NCBI RefSeq assembly: GCF_025950525.1
Contig: NZ_JAPDGS010000004.1
Location: 62,001 to 126,000 of the forward strand
Source of the DNA: Stagnihabitans lacustris
GTDB lineage: Bacteria; Pseudomonadota; Alphaproteobacteria; Rhodobacterales; Rhodobacteraceae
Reading direction: 5' to 3'
DNA: 64,000 nt
The notes beneath the pieces were generated by a model. The model was not told the origin of the DNA. It did not search any database and saw only the letters and a list, made by a program, of their open reading frames with translations. Of the stretch, positions 56,000 through 64,000 are shown one piece after another (position 1 is the first letter of the stretch; the number at the start of each line of letters is the position of its first letter). The translations under genes and the position numbers were made by a program.

Positions 56000-57388
56000 A
56001 TGAACGTGACCAGCAACCAGGATTTCGCAGCCCTCGACCAGGCCCATGCTTTGCACCCCTGGCAGCATTTTGCGGGCATGGCGCGCGAGGCGCCCTTGGT
56101 GATCACCGGCGGGCAGGGCTGCATGGTCACTGACAGCGCCGGGCGCAGCTATCTGGACGCGGTGGGCGGGGTGTGGTGCACCAATATCGGGCTGGGTCGG
56201 GCGGAAATGGCCGAGGCGATCGGCGCCCAGGCGTTGAAACTGGCCTATGCCAATCCCTTCGTCGACATGACCAATGACCCGGCGGCGCTTTTGGCGGCCA
56301 AGCTGGCCGAACTCGCGCCCGGCGACCTGAACCGTGTGCATTTCACCACCGGAGGCTCCACCGCCGTCGATACCGCCGTGCGCATGGTCAGCTATTACCA
56401 CCACGCCCGCGGCAATCCGACCAAGACCGACATCGTCAGCCGCGAGAACTCTTACCACGGCTCGACTTACCTCACGCAATCGGTGGGAAAGCGGCCGGGC
56501 GACCGGGTCGACGAGTTTCGCTACAAGACCGAGGGCATCCATCACCTGAGCTGCCCCAACCCCTACCGTCGCCCGGCCCATCTGACCGAGGCGCAGTTCT
56601 GTGACGCGCTGGTGGCCGAGTTCGAAGCCCTGATCGCCCGCGTCGGCGCCGACCGGATCGGCGGTTTCATCGCCGAGCCCATCCAGGCCTCGGGCGGCAT
56701 CATCATCCCGCCCGAAGGCTATCTGCGGCGGATGTGGCAGCTCTGCCAGCGCCACGACATCCTCTTTATCGCCGATGAGGTCGTCACAGGCTTCGGCCGC
56801 ATTGGCCATTGGTTCGCAAGCTTGGCCGAATTCGGCGTGCAGCCCGACATGATCACCACGGCCAAGGGCCTGACCTCGGGCTATATCCCCTTGGGCGCCT
56901 TGATCTTTTCCGACCGGGTCTATCAGGCCATGGCGGGCGGCGCCTCGGGCTGGTTCACCTCAGGTTTCACCTATTCCGGCCATCCGGTCGCCTGTGCGGC
57001 AGGGCTGAAGAACATCGAGATCATGGCCCGCGAAGACCTCTTGGGCAATGCCGTCCGCGTCGGCGCCTATTTCGAGGCGCGGTTGCAAGCGCTGTCGTCG
57101 CTGCCGTTGGTGGGTGATGTGCGCGGCCGCAAACTGATGCTGTGCGTGGAGAACGTGGCCGACAAGACGACCAAGGCGCTGTTGCCCGACGAGGCGGGTG
57201 AGAGCAAGCGCATCTCCAACGCCTGCGAAGAGATGGGGCTTCTGGTTCGCCCGATCGGCCATCTGAACGTGATGTCGCCGCCCCTGACGATCACCGAAGC
57301 CCAGGTGGATTTCGTGGTGGACACGCTGGAACGCGCCATCGCCAAAGTCGCGGATGATCTGGTGCGTGAAGGGTTCAAACTGGGCTGA
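56000..57388 (+). CDS. Class III aminotransferase (omega-amino acid/amine:pyruvate type)
   Basis: A PLP enzyme of 462 residues. The Schiff-base lysine is K289 in TTAKGLTSGYIPLGA, D259 in FIADEVVTGFGR holds the cofactor nitrogen, and TGGSTAVDTAVRM binds phosphate. The 450-465-residue length and motifs fit the amine/beta-alanine/taurine:pyruvate branch, which transfers a terminal amino group to pyruvate. ATG 56000 has GGAG upstream. Single gene; with polyamine-type uptake elsewhere in the window, putrescine or spermidine is a reasonable but unproven donor. Confidence 0.9.
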   Translation: MNVTSNQDFAALDQAHALHPWQHFAGMAREAPLVITGGQGCMVTDSAGRSYLDAVGGVWCTNIGLGRAEMAEAIGAQALKLAYANPFVDMTNDPAALLAAKLAELAPGDLNRVHFTTGGSTAVDTAVRMVSYYHHARGNPTKTDIVSRENSYHGSTYLTQSVGKRPGDRVDEFRYKTEGIHHLSCPNPYRRPAHLTEAQFCDALVAEFEALIARVGADRIGGFIAEPIQASGGIIIPPEGYLRRMWQLCQRHDILFIADEVVTGFGRIGHWFASLAEFGVQPDMITTAKGLTSGYIPLGALIFSDRVYQAMAGGASGWFTSGFTYSGHPVACAAGLKNIEIMAREDLLGNAVRVGAYFEARLQALSSLPLVGDVRGRKLMLCVENVADKTTKALLPDEAGESKRISNACEEMGLLVRPIGHLNVMSPPLTITEAQVDFVVDTLERAIAKVADDLVREGFKLG

Positions 57389-57792
57389 CGGTTGGGGCGC
57401 AGCGCCTGTTGCTGACCCTTGCCCTTTCCGGCCCAAGGCGGCCTCGCGCAAAGCGCTCGGCCCGCGCGGCGGCGGAGGGGGCCTCGCCCTGCGGGCTCGT
57501 CCCGCGCAGCGGCCCCGGCCCGGGGGCAAGCCCCCGGGTCCATCCGGTCTGCCCGGCCCAGCCTATCCCCTGGCGGAAACAACAGACGCCCAAGCGTCCT
57601 TGCTCTTTCATCTTTTCAAAAATATCCCACGGAGGGATCCGGGGAGGTGTGAAACCTCCCCGGGGCCTCCGCCCGCGCGCCGTCTGGCATTACGCCCGCG
57701 CGTCCCGCAGCGCCACCGCCGCCGCGCGGGCCGAGCCGCAGGCGAGGCCCCCCTTTCCGCCCAAATGCCCCCCGAATCAGCTTCCCCCCGAC
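57389..57792 (-). repeat. 404-base intergenic region with a 3'-end element (copy 12)
   Basis: No gene is recognised here. A GGGGAGG-TGTGAAA-CCTCCCC hairpin (about 57640-57663) is followed, reading the minus strand, by CGTGGGATATTTTTGAAAAG then ATGAAAG (57605-57632). It lies downstream of hiuH. It belongs to the TTCAC-loop subfamily also found after cysE and mfd. The rest (57400-57600, 57665-57790) is GC-rich and featureless. Confidence 0.7.
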
Positions 57793-58152
57793 TCAGCTGC
57801 CCCGGTAAGTCGAATAGCCAAAGGGCGACAGCAACAGCGGCACATGGTAATGTGCGTTCTCATCGACGATGCCGAACCGGATCGGCACCTGGTCGAGAAA
57901 CAGCACCTCCCCCGCAACCTGACCCGTCGCCCGCAAGTAATCGCCCGCGTGAAACACCAGCTCGTAACCGCCCGCCCGGAAGTCCTTGCCCTTCAGCAAG
58001 GGCACATCCGACCTTCCATCAGCATTGGTCACCACTTCGGCGATCTTTTTGTGGCTGTTGCCCGTCACCCGGTAAAGCCAGATCACCACCCCCGCCGCAG
58101 GCATCCCCCGCGCGGTATCCAGCACATGCGTCGTCAGCCAACCTTCCGCCAT
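57793..58152 (-). CDS. hiuH: 5-hydroxyisourate hydrolase (transthyretin-like)
   Basis: Opens 5-hydroxyisourate made by urate oxidation, giving OHCU for the decarboxylase encoded divergently. It is 119 residues, a transthyretin fold with the catalytic N-terminal histidine H9 in [13 protein letters not shown] and the C-terminal signature YRGS. The ATG at 58152 has GGAGG six bases upstream; two earlier ATGs do not. Divergent from puuE-uraD over about 135 bases. Confidence 0.94.
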   Translation of the reverse strand: MAEGWLTTHVLDTARGMPAAGVVIWLYRVTGNSHKKIAEVVTNADGRSDVPLLKGKDFRAGGYELVFHAGDYLRATGQVAGEVLFLDQVPIRFGIVDENAHYHVPLLLSPFGYSTYRGS

Positions 58153-58288
58153 TTCTGCCTCCATTTTCCGCAAATCTAGCCGCCTGCGCCGCCCCTGTCG
58201 CGCCCCTTATCCCCCGAAATCACCTATCGGCATTATTTGATACCGCCCGCGCCGCCCTGCGCCTAAACTCCGGCCATTGGAGGCGAAA

Positions 58289-59692
58289 ATGATCCGTTAC
58301 CCCCGTGACTTCCGTGGCCATGGCCGCAATCCTCCGCCCGCGAATTGGCCCGGTGGCGCCCGCATCGCGATTTCGCTCGTGCTGAACTACGAGGAAGGCG
58401 GCGAGAACAACCTTCTGCATGGCGATGCGCAGTCCGAGGCCTTTCTTTCCGACATCGCCGGCGCTGCGCCCTGGCCGGGGATGCGGCATTGGAACATGGA
58501 ATCGATCTATGACTATGGGGCGCGGGCCGGGTTCTGGCGGCTGCATCGGCTGTTCACGAGCCTTGATTTGCCGGTGACGATCTATGGCGTCTCGACCGCC
58601 TTGGCGCGCAACCCCGAACCGGTGGCCGCGATGAAAGAGGCCGGTTGGGAGATCGCCTCGCATGGCCTGAAATGGGTCGATCACCGTGACATGGACCCCG
58701 CGGAGGAGGCCCGCCAGATCGCGGAATCCATCCGCCTGCACACCGAAGTCGTGGGCACCCCGCCGCGCGGCTGGTATACCGGGCGCTGTTCGATGAACAC
58801 GGTGCGCCTGACCGCCGAGACGGGCGCTTTCGACTGGATTTCCGACACTTACGACGACGATCTTCCCTATTGGGCCGAAGTGGGCGACCGTGACCAACTG
58901 GTCATCCCCTATACGCTAGAGGCCAATGACATGCGCTTTGCCACGGCGCCGGGCTATACCGATGGCCAGCAGTTCGAGACCTATTTGCGCGACACCTTCG
59001 ATACGCTGATGACGGAGGGCGGAAAGATGTTCTCGATCGGGCTGCACAACCGCTTGATCGGGCGGCCGGGCAAGATGGCGGGGCTGAAGCGCTTCCTTGA
59101 TTACGCCATGGCACATGACGGGGTCTGGTTCGCGACGCGGGGCCAGATCGCGGCGCATTGGGCGGCAACCCATCCCCACACCCGCATCGAGCGGCCCTCG
59201 AAGATGACCCGCGACCGGTTTGTGGCGCTTTATGGTGGGATATTTGAACACTCCCCCTGGATCGCGGAGGGGGCACATGGGCTGGAACTGGGGCCCGCAC
59301 ATGACAGCGCCTTGGGTCTGCACTCTGCGCTCGCCCGGGTTTTCCGAAGCGCCCCGCAGGCGGCGCGGCTTCAGGTGCTGCAATCCCATCCCGATCTGGC
59401 CGGAAAACTCGCCGCAGCCAAAAGGCTGACAGCGGACAGCAGCGCCGAACAGGCCTCGGCCGCCCTGGACGCCCTTACGGATGAAGAACGCCAGCGTTTC
59501 AGGGGCTTGAACGCGACTTACACCGCAAGGCATGGCTTTCCCTTCATCATCGCGGTGCGCGACCATTCGAAAGCGCAGATCCTGCAGGCCTTCGAAACCC
59601 GCATCGCCCATGACACCGACACCGAATTCGTCACGGCCTGCGCCCAGGTCGAACGCATCGCCCTCCTCCGATTGAAGGCTGTTTTGCCATGA
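58289..59692 (+). CDS. Fusion: PuuE allantoinase + OHCU decarboxylase (UraD)
   Basis: A 467-residue bifunctional protein of urate breakdown. Residues 1-305 are the metal-free polysaccharide-deacetylase-like allantoinase PuuE (RYPRDFRGHGRNPP, NYEEGGE, ASHGLKWVDH, GWYTGRCSMNT). Residues about 308-467 are UraD, which decarboxylates OHCU to S-allantoin, with H321 in FEHSPWIAE and HPDLAGK at 367-373. Fusion makes allantoin at one end and opens it at the other. ATG 58289 has GGAGG five bases upstream. Confidence 0.93.
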   Translation: MIRYPRDFRGHGRNPPPANWPGGARIAISLVLNYEEGGENNLLHGDAQSEAFLSDIAGAAPWPGMRHWNMESIYDYGARAGFWRLHRLFTSLDLPVTIYGVSTALARNPEPVAAMKEAGWEIASHGLKWVDHRDMDPAEEARQIAESIRLHTEVVGTPPRGWYTGRCSMNTVRLTAETGAFDWISDTYDDDLPYWAEVGDRDQLVIPYTLEANDMRFATAPGYTDGQQFETYLRDTFDTLMTEGGKMFSIGLHNRLIGRPGKMAGLKRFLDYAMAHDGVWFATRGQIAAHWAATHPHTRIERPSKMTRDRFVALYGGIFEHSPWIAEGAHGLELGPAHDSALGLHSALARVFRSAPQAARLQVLQSHPDLAGKLAAAKRLTADSSAEQASAALDALTDEERQRFRGLNATYTARHGFPFIIAVRDHSKAQILQAFETRIAHDTDTEFVTACAQVERIALLRLKAVLP

Positions 59693-59702
59693 AAGTTTTG
59701 CC

Positions 59703-60527
<825 letters not shown>

Positions 60528-60699
60528 CGGCGGGGTGAACCCCGCCCTACGTCCTGCGGTAACGGGGGGATTGATCTGGCTTGACCCCAAGCCGGAGCAT
60601 CTTGCCCGCCCCCCCTGTTTCGGCTACCAAAACCCACCGGATAGGCTGCGTCTCCGGGGCATCAGGCCGAACGACGGGGCTCCCCATATGGAGCTGACG

Positions 60700-61665
60700 A
60701 TGGCCCTTGAAGATGCCAAACACGAGATCGACACCGCCTTCACCCGCACCCAGCACCGCGGTTACGCCTTTGAAAACGCCTTTGCCGGGGCGACATCCTT
60801 CCTGCGCCGGACCTATACCAAGGACCTGACCGGGGTGAACCTCGCGATCACCGGCGTCCCGTTTGACCAGGCCGTCACCCATCGCACCGGCACCCGCTTT
60901 GGGCCAAGGGCGATCCGCGAAGCGTCAAGCCTCATGGCCTTTGACCCGCCGACGGGCTGGCCCACCAACCCTCTGGAAGAGCTGGACATCATCGACTACG
61001 GCGATGTGGCTTTCGATTATGCCATGGTCAGCGACTTTCCCGCGACGCTGACCGCGCATATCCGCAAGATCCTGGATGCCGGGGCAGGGTCCATCACCCT
61101 GGGCGGCGACCATTACATCACCTTTCCGATCCTGCGGGCCTATGCCGAGAAGTTCGGCCCCCTGAGCCTGATCCATTTCGACGCCCATTCCGACCTGTGG
61201 CCCGATGATGATCTGACCCGGATCGACCACGGCACCATGTTTTACAAGGCGGTCAAGACTGGGCTGGTGGACCCCAAACGCTCGGTCCAGATCGGCATCC
61301 GCACCACGACCGAGGATTACCTTGGCGTCAATGTGATCACCGCGCGCGAGCTGCATGAAAAGGGCACCGCATGGGCCGTGGCGCGCGCGCGTGACATCGT
61401 GGGCGACCATCAGACCTATGTGACCTTTGACATCGACGCGCTGGACCCGGCCTTTGCGCCGGGGACGGGGACGCCGGTTTGGGGCGGTCTTGCCTCTTGG
61501 CAGGCGGCGGCGATGCTGCGCGACCTTGCAGGGATCAACATGGTCGGCGGCGATGTGGTCGAGGTCTCGCCGCCCTATGACCCGACAGGCGTCACGGCGA
61601 TTGCCGGGGCCCATGTTGCTTATGAGTTGATCTGCCTTTACCATTGGGCCCGAACCCAAAGGTAA
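60700..61665 (+). CDS. Ureohydrolase (agmatinase family) in the ureide cluster
   Basis: A 321-residue manganese ureohydrolase. Ligands H138 (GGDHYITFP), D161/H163/D165 (FDAHSDLWPDDD) and D244/D246 (FDIDALDPAFAPGTGTP) are all present. It is the more classical of the two ureohydrolases here. Automatic naming would give agmatinase, but the position 172 bases after ureidoglycine aminohydrolase allows a ureide or guanidino substrate. ATG 60700 is seven bases from GGAG; an ATG four codons earlier (60688) is possible. Confidence 0.87.
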   Translation: MALEDAKHEIDTAFTRTQHRGYAFENAFAGATSFLRRTYTKDLTGVNLAITGVPFDQAVTHRTGTRFGPRAIREASSLMAFDPPTGWPTNPLEELDIIDYGDVAFDYAMVSDFPATLTAHIRKILDAGAGSITLGGDHYITFPILRAYAEKFGPLSLIHFDAHSDLWPDDDLTRIDHGTMFYKAVKTGLVDPKRSVQIGIRTTTEDYLGVNVITARELHEKGTAWAVARARDIVGDHQTYVTFDIDALDPAFAPGTGTPVWGGLASWQAAAMLRDLAGINMVGGDVVEVSPPYDPTGVTAIAGAHVAYELICLYHWARTQR

Positions 61666-61703
61666 GCCCAACCCAAAGGTAAGCCCAACCCAAAGGGGAA
61701 ACC
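61653..61703 (+). repeat. 17-bp tandem repeat across a stop codon
   Basis: Three units of AACCCAAAGGTAAGCCC starting at 61653, 61670 and 61687, the third diverged. The first contains the last codons and TAA stop of the ureohydrolase gene. Confidence 0.85.
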
Positions 61704-61738
61704 CTGCTCATGGGGAAACCCGAATCCATAGGAAAGCC

Positions 61739-62182
61739 ATGACGCTGAAATCCGCAGCCCTGTTGATCCTGACGATTTTCGCGGGGCTGCAGATCTATAT
61801 CCGCCTGGCGGTGAATGATCCGGCCGATTGGCATGTCGACCTGGTCAAGGCGCGGCCTGCCGATCTGGTGCCCAACCCCTCGGCTGCGATCACGCGACTG
61901 GAGGGCGGGGCCTTTGTCGACCTGACCCCCACCGATCCCGCCGCGGCCCTGGCCGCCATGGCCCAAGCGGCCGCCGCCACGCCGCGGACCCAGGTCTTTG
62001 CGGGCTCGGTCGCCGAGGGCCACGTGACCTGGGAGACCCGCTCTCTGCTGTGGGGCTTCCCCGATTACACCACGGCCCAAGTGACGCCACAGGGGCTGAC
62101 GGTCTATGCCCGCCTGCGCTTTGGGCGGGGCGATATGGGCGTGAACGCGGCACGGCTGGCGGAATGGACTGCCGGGCTGTAG
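61739..62182 (+). CDS. DUF1499 family protein
   Basis: A 147-residue protein with one N-terminal membrane helix (about 4-22) and a periplasmic domain of the DUF1499 family: DPADWHVDL, AAATPRTQVFAGSVAEGHVTW, SLLWGFPDYTTAQV and RFGRGDMGVNAARLAEW are the conserved blocks. Function unknown. ATG 61739 has AGGAAAG upstream. Confidence 0.85.
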   Translation: MTLKSAALLILTIFAGLQIYIRLAVNDPADWHVDLVKARPADLVPNPSAAITRLEGGAFVDLTPTDPAAALAAMAQAAAATPRTQVFAGSVAEGHVTWETRSLLWGFPDYTTAQVTPQGLTVYARLRFGRGDMGVNAARLAEWTAGL

Positions 62183-62191
62183 GTTTGGGGG

Positions 62192-62231
62192 ATTGACCAA
62201 AGCTGTCATTGACCAAACCTGTCATTGAACA
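62192..62231 (+). repeat. 16-bp tandem repeat upstream of the last gene
   Basis: ATTGACCAAAGCTGTC, ATTGACCAAACCTGTC and a partial ATTGAACA follow one another with a 16-base period. Each supplies a TTGAxC box that could serve as a -35 element for the following gene. Confidence 0.7.
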
Positions 62232-62282
62232 GTTGCGACTTGCCCTGTATCGGCAAAAGGCCCCCCCGGACAGGAGCCTTGC

Positions 62283-64000
62283 GTGTCGACCATCGTCTTT
62301 ATCCGCACCACCAAACTGACCGCCGCCGTCACGCAGCTTTTTGACCTTTGGTCGCAAATCCTGCCCGGAGAGGTGGCGCTTCTGGTCGACGAGACGGCCG
62401 GCGCGGTTGATACCGGCGATCTGCCCAAGCATGGCTTTCGCTGGGGCGATCTTTTGGCCCAGGGCCTGCCGGATCGGCCACGGGGTCAGACACAGGCGGT
62501 CTGCGCCGATTACCTGATGGCGGCGCTGGCGGCGGATATGGCGCCGACCGACAGGGCTTTGGTCGTCGATGCGGCCCTGGTGCCGCAGATTGCCGATGTC
62601 CAGGCCTGGCGCGCGGTTCTGGACGGGCTTGGCGGCCATGACCTGATCCTGGCGCAGGTGGCGCCTGCGCCGAAACCGATGGCCGGGCTTTACGCCGAAG
62701 CCCTGACCGCAAGCCCCGCGCTCTTTGGCTTTACGGCGGCTGCGGCGCGGCTTTTGCTGCAGCGCCGGCGCGAGATTGCCGATCAGATCCTGTCGGGCCA
62801 GCACCTGCATTGGCCGGCGGCACAGGTTTTCTTGCCCTCCGAGGCGCGCGCCCTGGGGCTTGTGGTGGCCGACCTTGCCACGCTGTTGCCCGGCCCTGTG
62901 GTGATGGAGCCTGCGGCGCCGCTTTTGCGCGAAAGCCAGCCAAAGACGGTGCTGGCCAATGGCCTGACCTTCCCCCTGGCCGATGACCGCGCCGATTACC
63001 TGACCCGGGTCGGTGCGCTGTTGACCGCACGTCTGGCGCCCGAGGCCCTGGCCGCACTTCTGGCCCCCGTCATGCCCCTGACCGCGCCCGAGGAAAAGGC
63101 GCTCTCCGACCTGGCCTGGCAGCGCTACGGCTCGCCCTCGCTTGAACGGTTCTTGCCCCGCCCGCGCCCTGCGCCGCGGCTTTATGTCCAGGCCAGGGTG
63201 TTTGACGATCAGGCGGCCGAAGTCTTTGATCTGTGGTCCAAGGTCCTGCCGGGCCGAGTCAGCCTTCTGCTGCCCCAAGCGGCCGAGACGGGGGACCGGC
63301 CCTTTGTCCTGTTGGCCACGGCTTCCGACCCCCAGACCCCCGACCCCCAGACCCCCGAGACCGCCATGGCGACCCTGGCGCCGCTGATGTCGGACCTGGA
63401 TTTCACCTTGGTCGTCCAGGTCGAGGCCGTGCCGGTGGTGCAGACCCCCAAGGCCTGGGCCAAGATCCTGACCCAATGCGCCGAGGCGGATCTTGCGCTG
63501 GTCCAGGTCACGCATCGCGGGGCGGCCTGGGTCCATGCCCGCGGTTTGGACGGGCTTTACACCGATGCCGAAATCCACGGCTGCCAGCCCTTCTTTGTGG
63601 GCTTTACCGCCCAGGCCGCCCGGGCGCTTTTGGCGCGTCGGGCCGCGCTGACATCCCAGCCCGCGCCGATGGTCTTTCTGGCCACCGAGGCGCTGCGCCT
63701 GGGTCTGACCATCGCGGACCTTGCCAAGCTCATGCCGCGCCTGGCGCGCGGGTTGCAGCCGAACCGCCCCTGGTGGTGGCCCGCCCGGCCGCGCTATTTC
63801 GGCCATAACCTGCTGGTCCATCCCGTGACCTCTGACCGCAAGGTCTTTTTGACCGGCGTGGTCAGCATGATCCGCGCCAAGGTCGACCCCGCGCGTGTGG
63901 CCTCTCATCTGGCGCCGGTCCTGCCGCTGACCGCGCAGGAAACCCGCTGGATGCAGGTGACGGTGGACAAGGCCTGGGGCGGCGTGCCCGGGCTGGAGGC
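62283..64000 (+). CDS. Large protein of two tandem ~295-residue modules (partial, no stop in window)
   Basis: An uninterrupted frame of 572 codons from GTG 62283 (AGGAG six bases upstream) to the window edge. I do not recognise the family. Two halves repeat one another: VTQLFDLWSQILPGEVALL (17-34) matches AAEVFDLWSKVLPGRVSLL (311-329); GFTAAAARLLLQRR (149) matches GFTAQAARALLARR (440); LLTARLAPEALAALLAPVMPL matches MIRAKVDPARVASHLAPVLPL. No signal peptide, membrane span or catalytic motif is clear. The conserved DLW and LPGxV blocks mark the module. The half-to-half match in this frame argues against the long antisense frame being real. Confidence 0.75.
   Translation, partial: MSTIVFIRTTKLTAAVTQLFDLWSQILPGEVALLVDETAGAVDTGDLPKHGFRWGDLLAQGLPDRPRGQTQAVCADYLMAALAADMAPTDRALVVDAALVPQIADVQAWRAVLDGLGGHDLILAQVAPAPKPMAGLYAEALTASPALFGFTAAAARLLLQRRREIADQILSGQHLHWPAAQVFLPSEARALGLVVADLATLLPGPVVMEPAAPLLRESQPKTVLANGLTFPLADDRADYLTRVGALLTARLAPEALAALLAPVMPLTAPEEKALSDLAWQRYGSPSLERFLPRPRPAPRLYVQARVFDDQAAEVFDLWSKVLPGRVSLLLPQAAETGDRPFVLLATASDPQTPDPQTPETAMATLAPLMSDLDFTLVVQVEAVPVVQTPKAWAKILTQCAEADLALVQVTHRGAAWVHARGLDGLYTDAEIHGCQPFFVGFTAQAARALLARRAALTSQPAPMVFLATEALRLGLTIADLAKLMPRLARGLQPNRPWWWPARPRYFGHNLLVHPVTSDRKVFLTGVVSMIRAKVDPARVASHLAPVLPLTAQETRWMQVTVDKAWGGVPGLE

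Noticed and set aside
61890..63908. A 672-codon minus-strand frame at the right edge
   Set aside because: The plus strand has an open frame with a good ribosome site and internal homology between its halves; the minus frame shows only low-complexity Gly/Arg/Gln composition.

Overview
The window is GC-rich and gene-dense, and it reads as the chromosome of a member of the Rhodobacterales (Rhodobacter/Paracoccus type of alphaproteobacterium). The evidence is a mitochondrial-like aa3 oxidase subunit I with a matching cytochrome c2, a lipoyl-domain-bearing pyruvate dehydrogenase E1 beta, the gene order dusB(nifR3)-ntrB-ntrC-ntrY-ntrX-hfq-hflX known from Rhodobacter, and an NtrC that lacks the sigma-54 contact loop. 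No prophage, transposase, CRISPR array or plasmid function is seen. It looks like core chromosome with repeat-bearing intergenic regions.

Layout. 0.2-4.7 kb: ctaD (minus), an RTX-repeat protein, cytochrome c2 and lipB. 4.8-10.8 kb: tRNA-Leu, then a polyamine-type ABC importer (ATPase, binding protein, two permeases) with an overlapping ureohydrolase. 10.9-17.2 kb: a tightly coupled minus-strand run of seven genes (SPOR lipoprotein, D-Ala-D-Ala carboxypeptidase, tmk, holB, tatD, an MBL hydrolase, an AEC permease), with six of its seven junctions overlapping or within 10 bases. 17.4-28 kb: tRNA-Ser, cysE, the pdhABC operon, an FtsB-like protein, fbaB divergent from an XRE-cupin regulator, an entericidin and a YejA-like binding protein. 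28.0-34.5 kb: a probable small RNA gene, bdhA, a DUF502 protein, psuG-psuK, a SYLF lipoprotein and hemB. 34.5-46.9 kb: mfd, two MFS transporters, a DsbA-like oxidoreductase, an AlkA-type glycosylase with an esterase, amt, pgpA-cinA and ispDF. 47-56 kb: the nitrogen regulatory operon followed by hfq-hflX. 56-64 kb: an aminotransferase, a purine-ureide cluster (hiuH, a puuE-uraD fusion, ureidoglycine aminohydrolase and a second ureohydrolase), a DUF1499 protein and, running off the end, a large protein of unknown function built from two tandem copies of a ~295-residue module.

Nitrogen is a common theme: the Ntr cascade, an ammonium transporter, polyamine-type uptake, two ureohydrolases, purine-ureide breakdown and pseudouridine salvage all lie in 64 kb.

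The most unusual features are: (1) at least twelve copies of a ~30-bp 3'-end element of the form GGxxTATTT...ATGAAAG, often behind a hairpin whose loop type goes with the tail type, placed mostly after stop codons; (2) a compact promoter/two-hairpin/terminator unit between yejA and bdhA that looks like an independent small RNA; (3) an identical 12-bp palindrome core upstream of both fbaB/XRE-cupin and the polyamine-type importer; (4) an 18-bp palindrome sitting on the predicted start of the pdh transcript; (5) the duplicated-module protein at the right edge.
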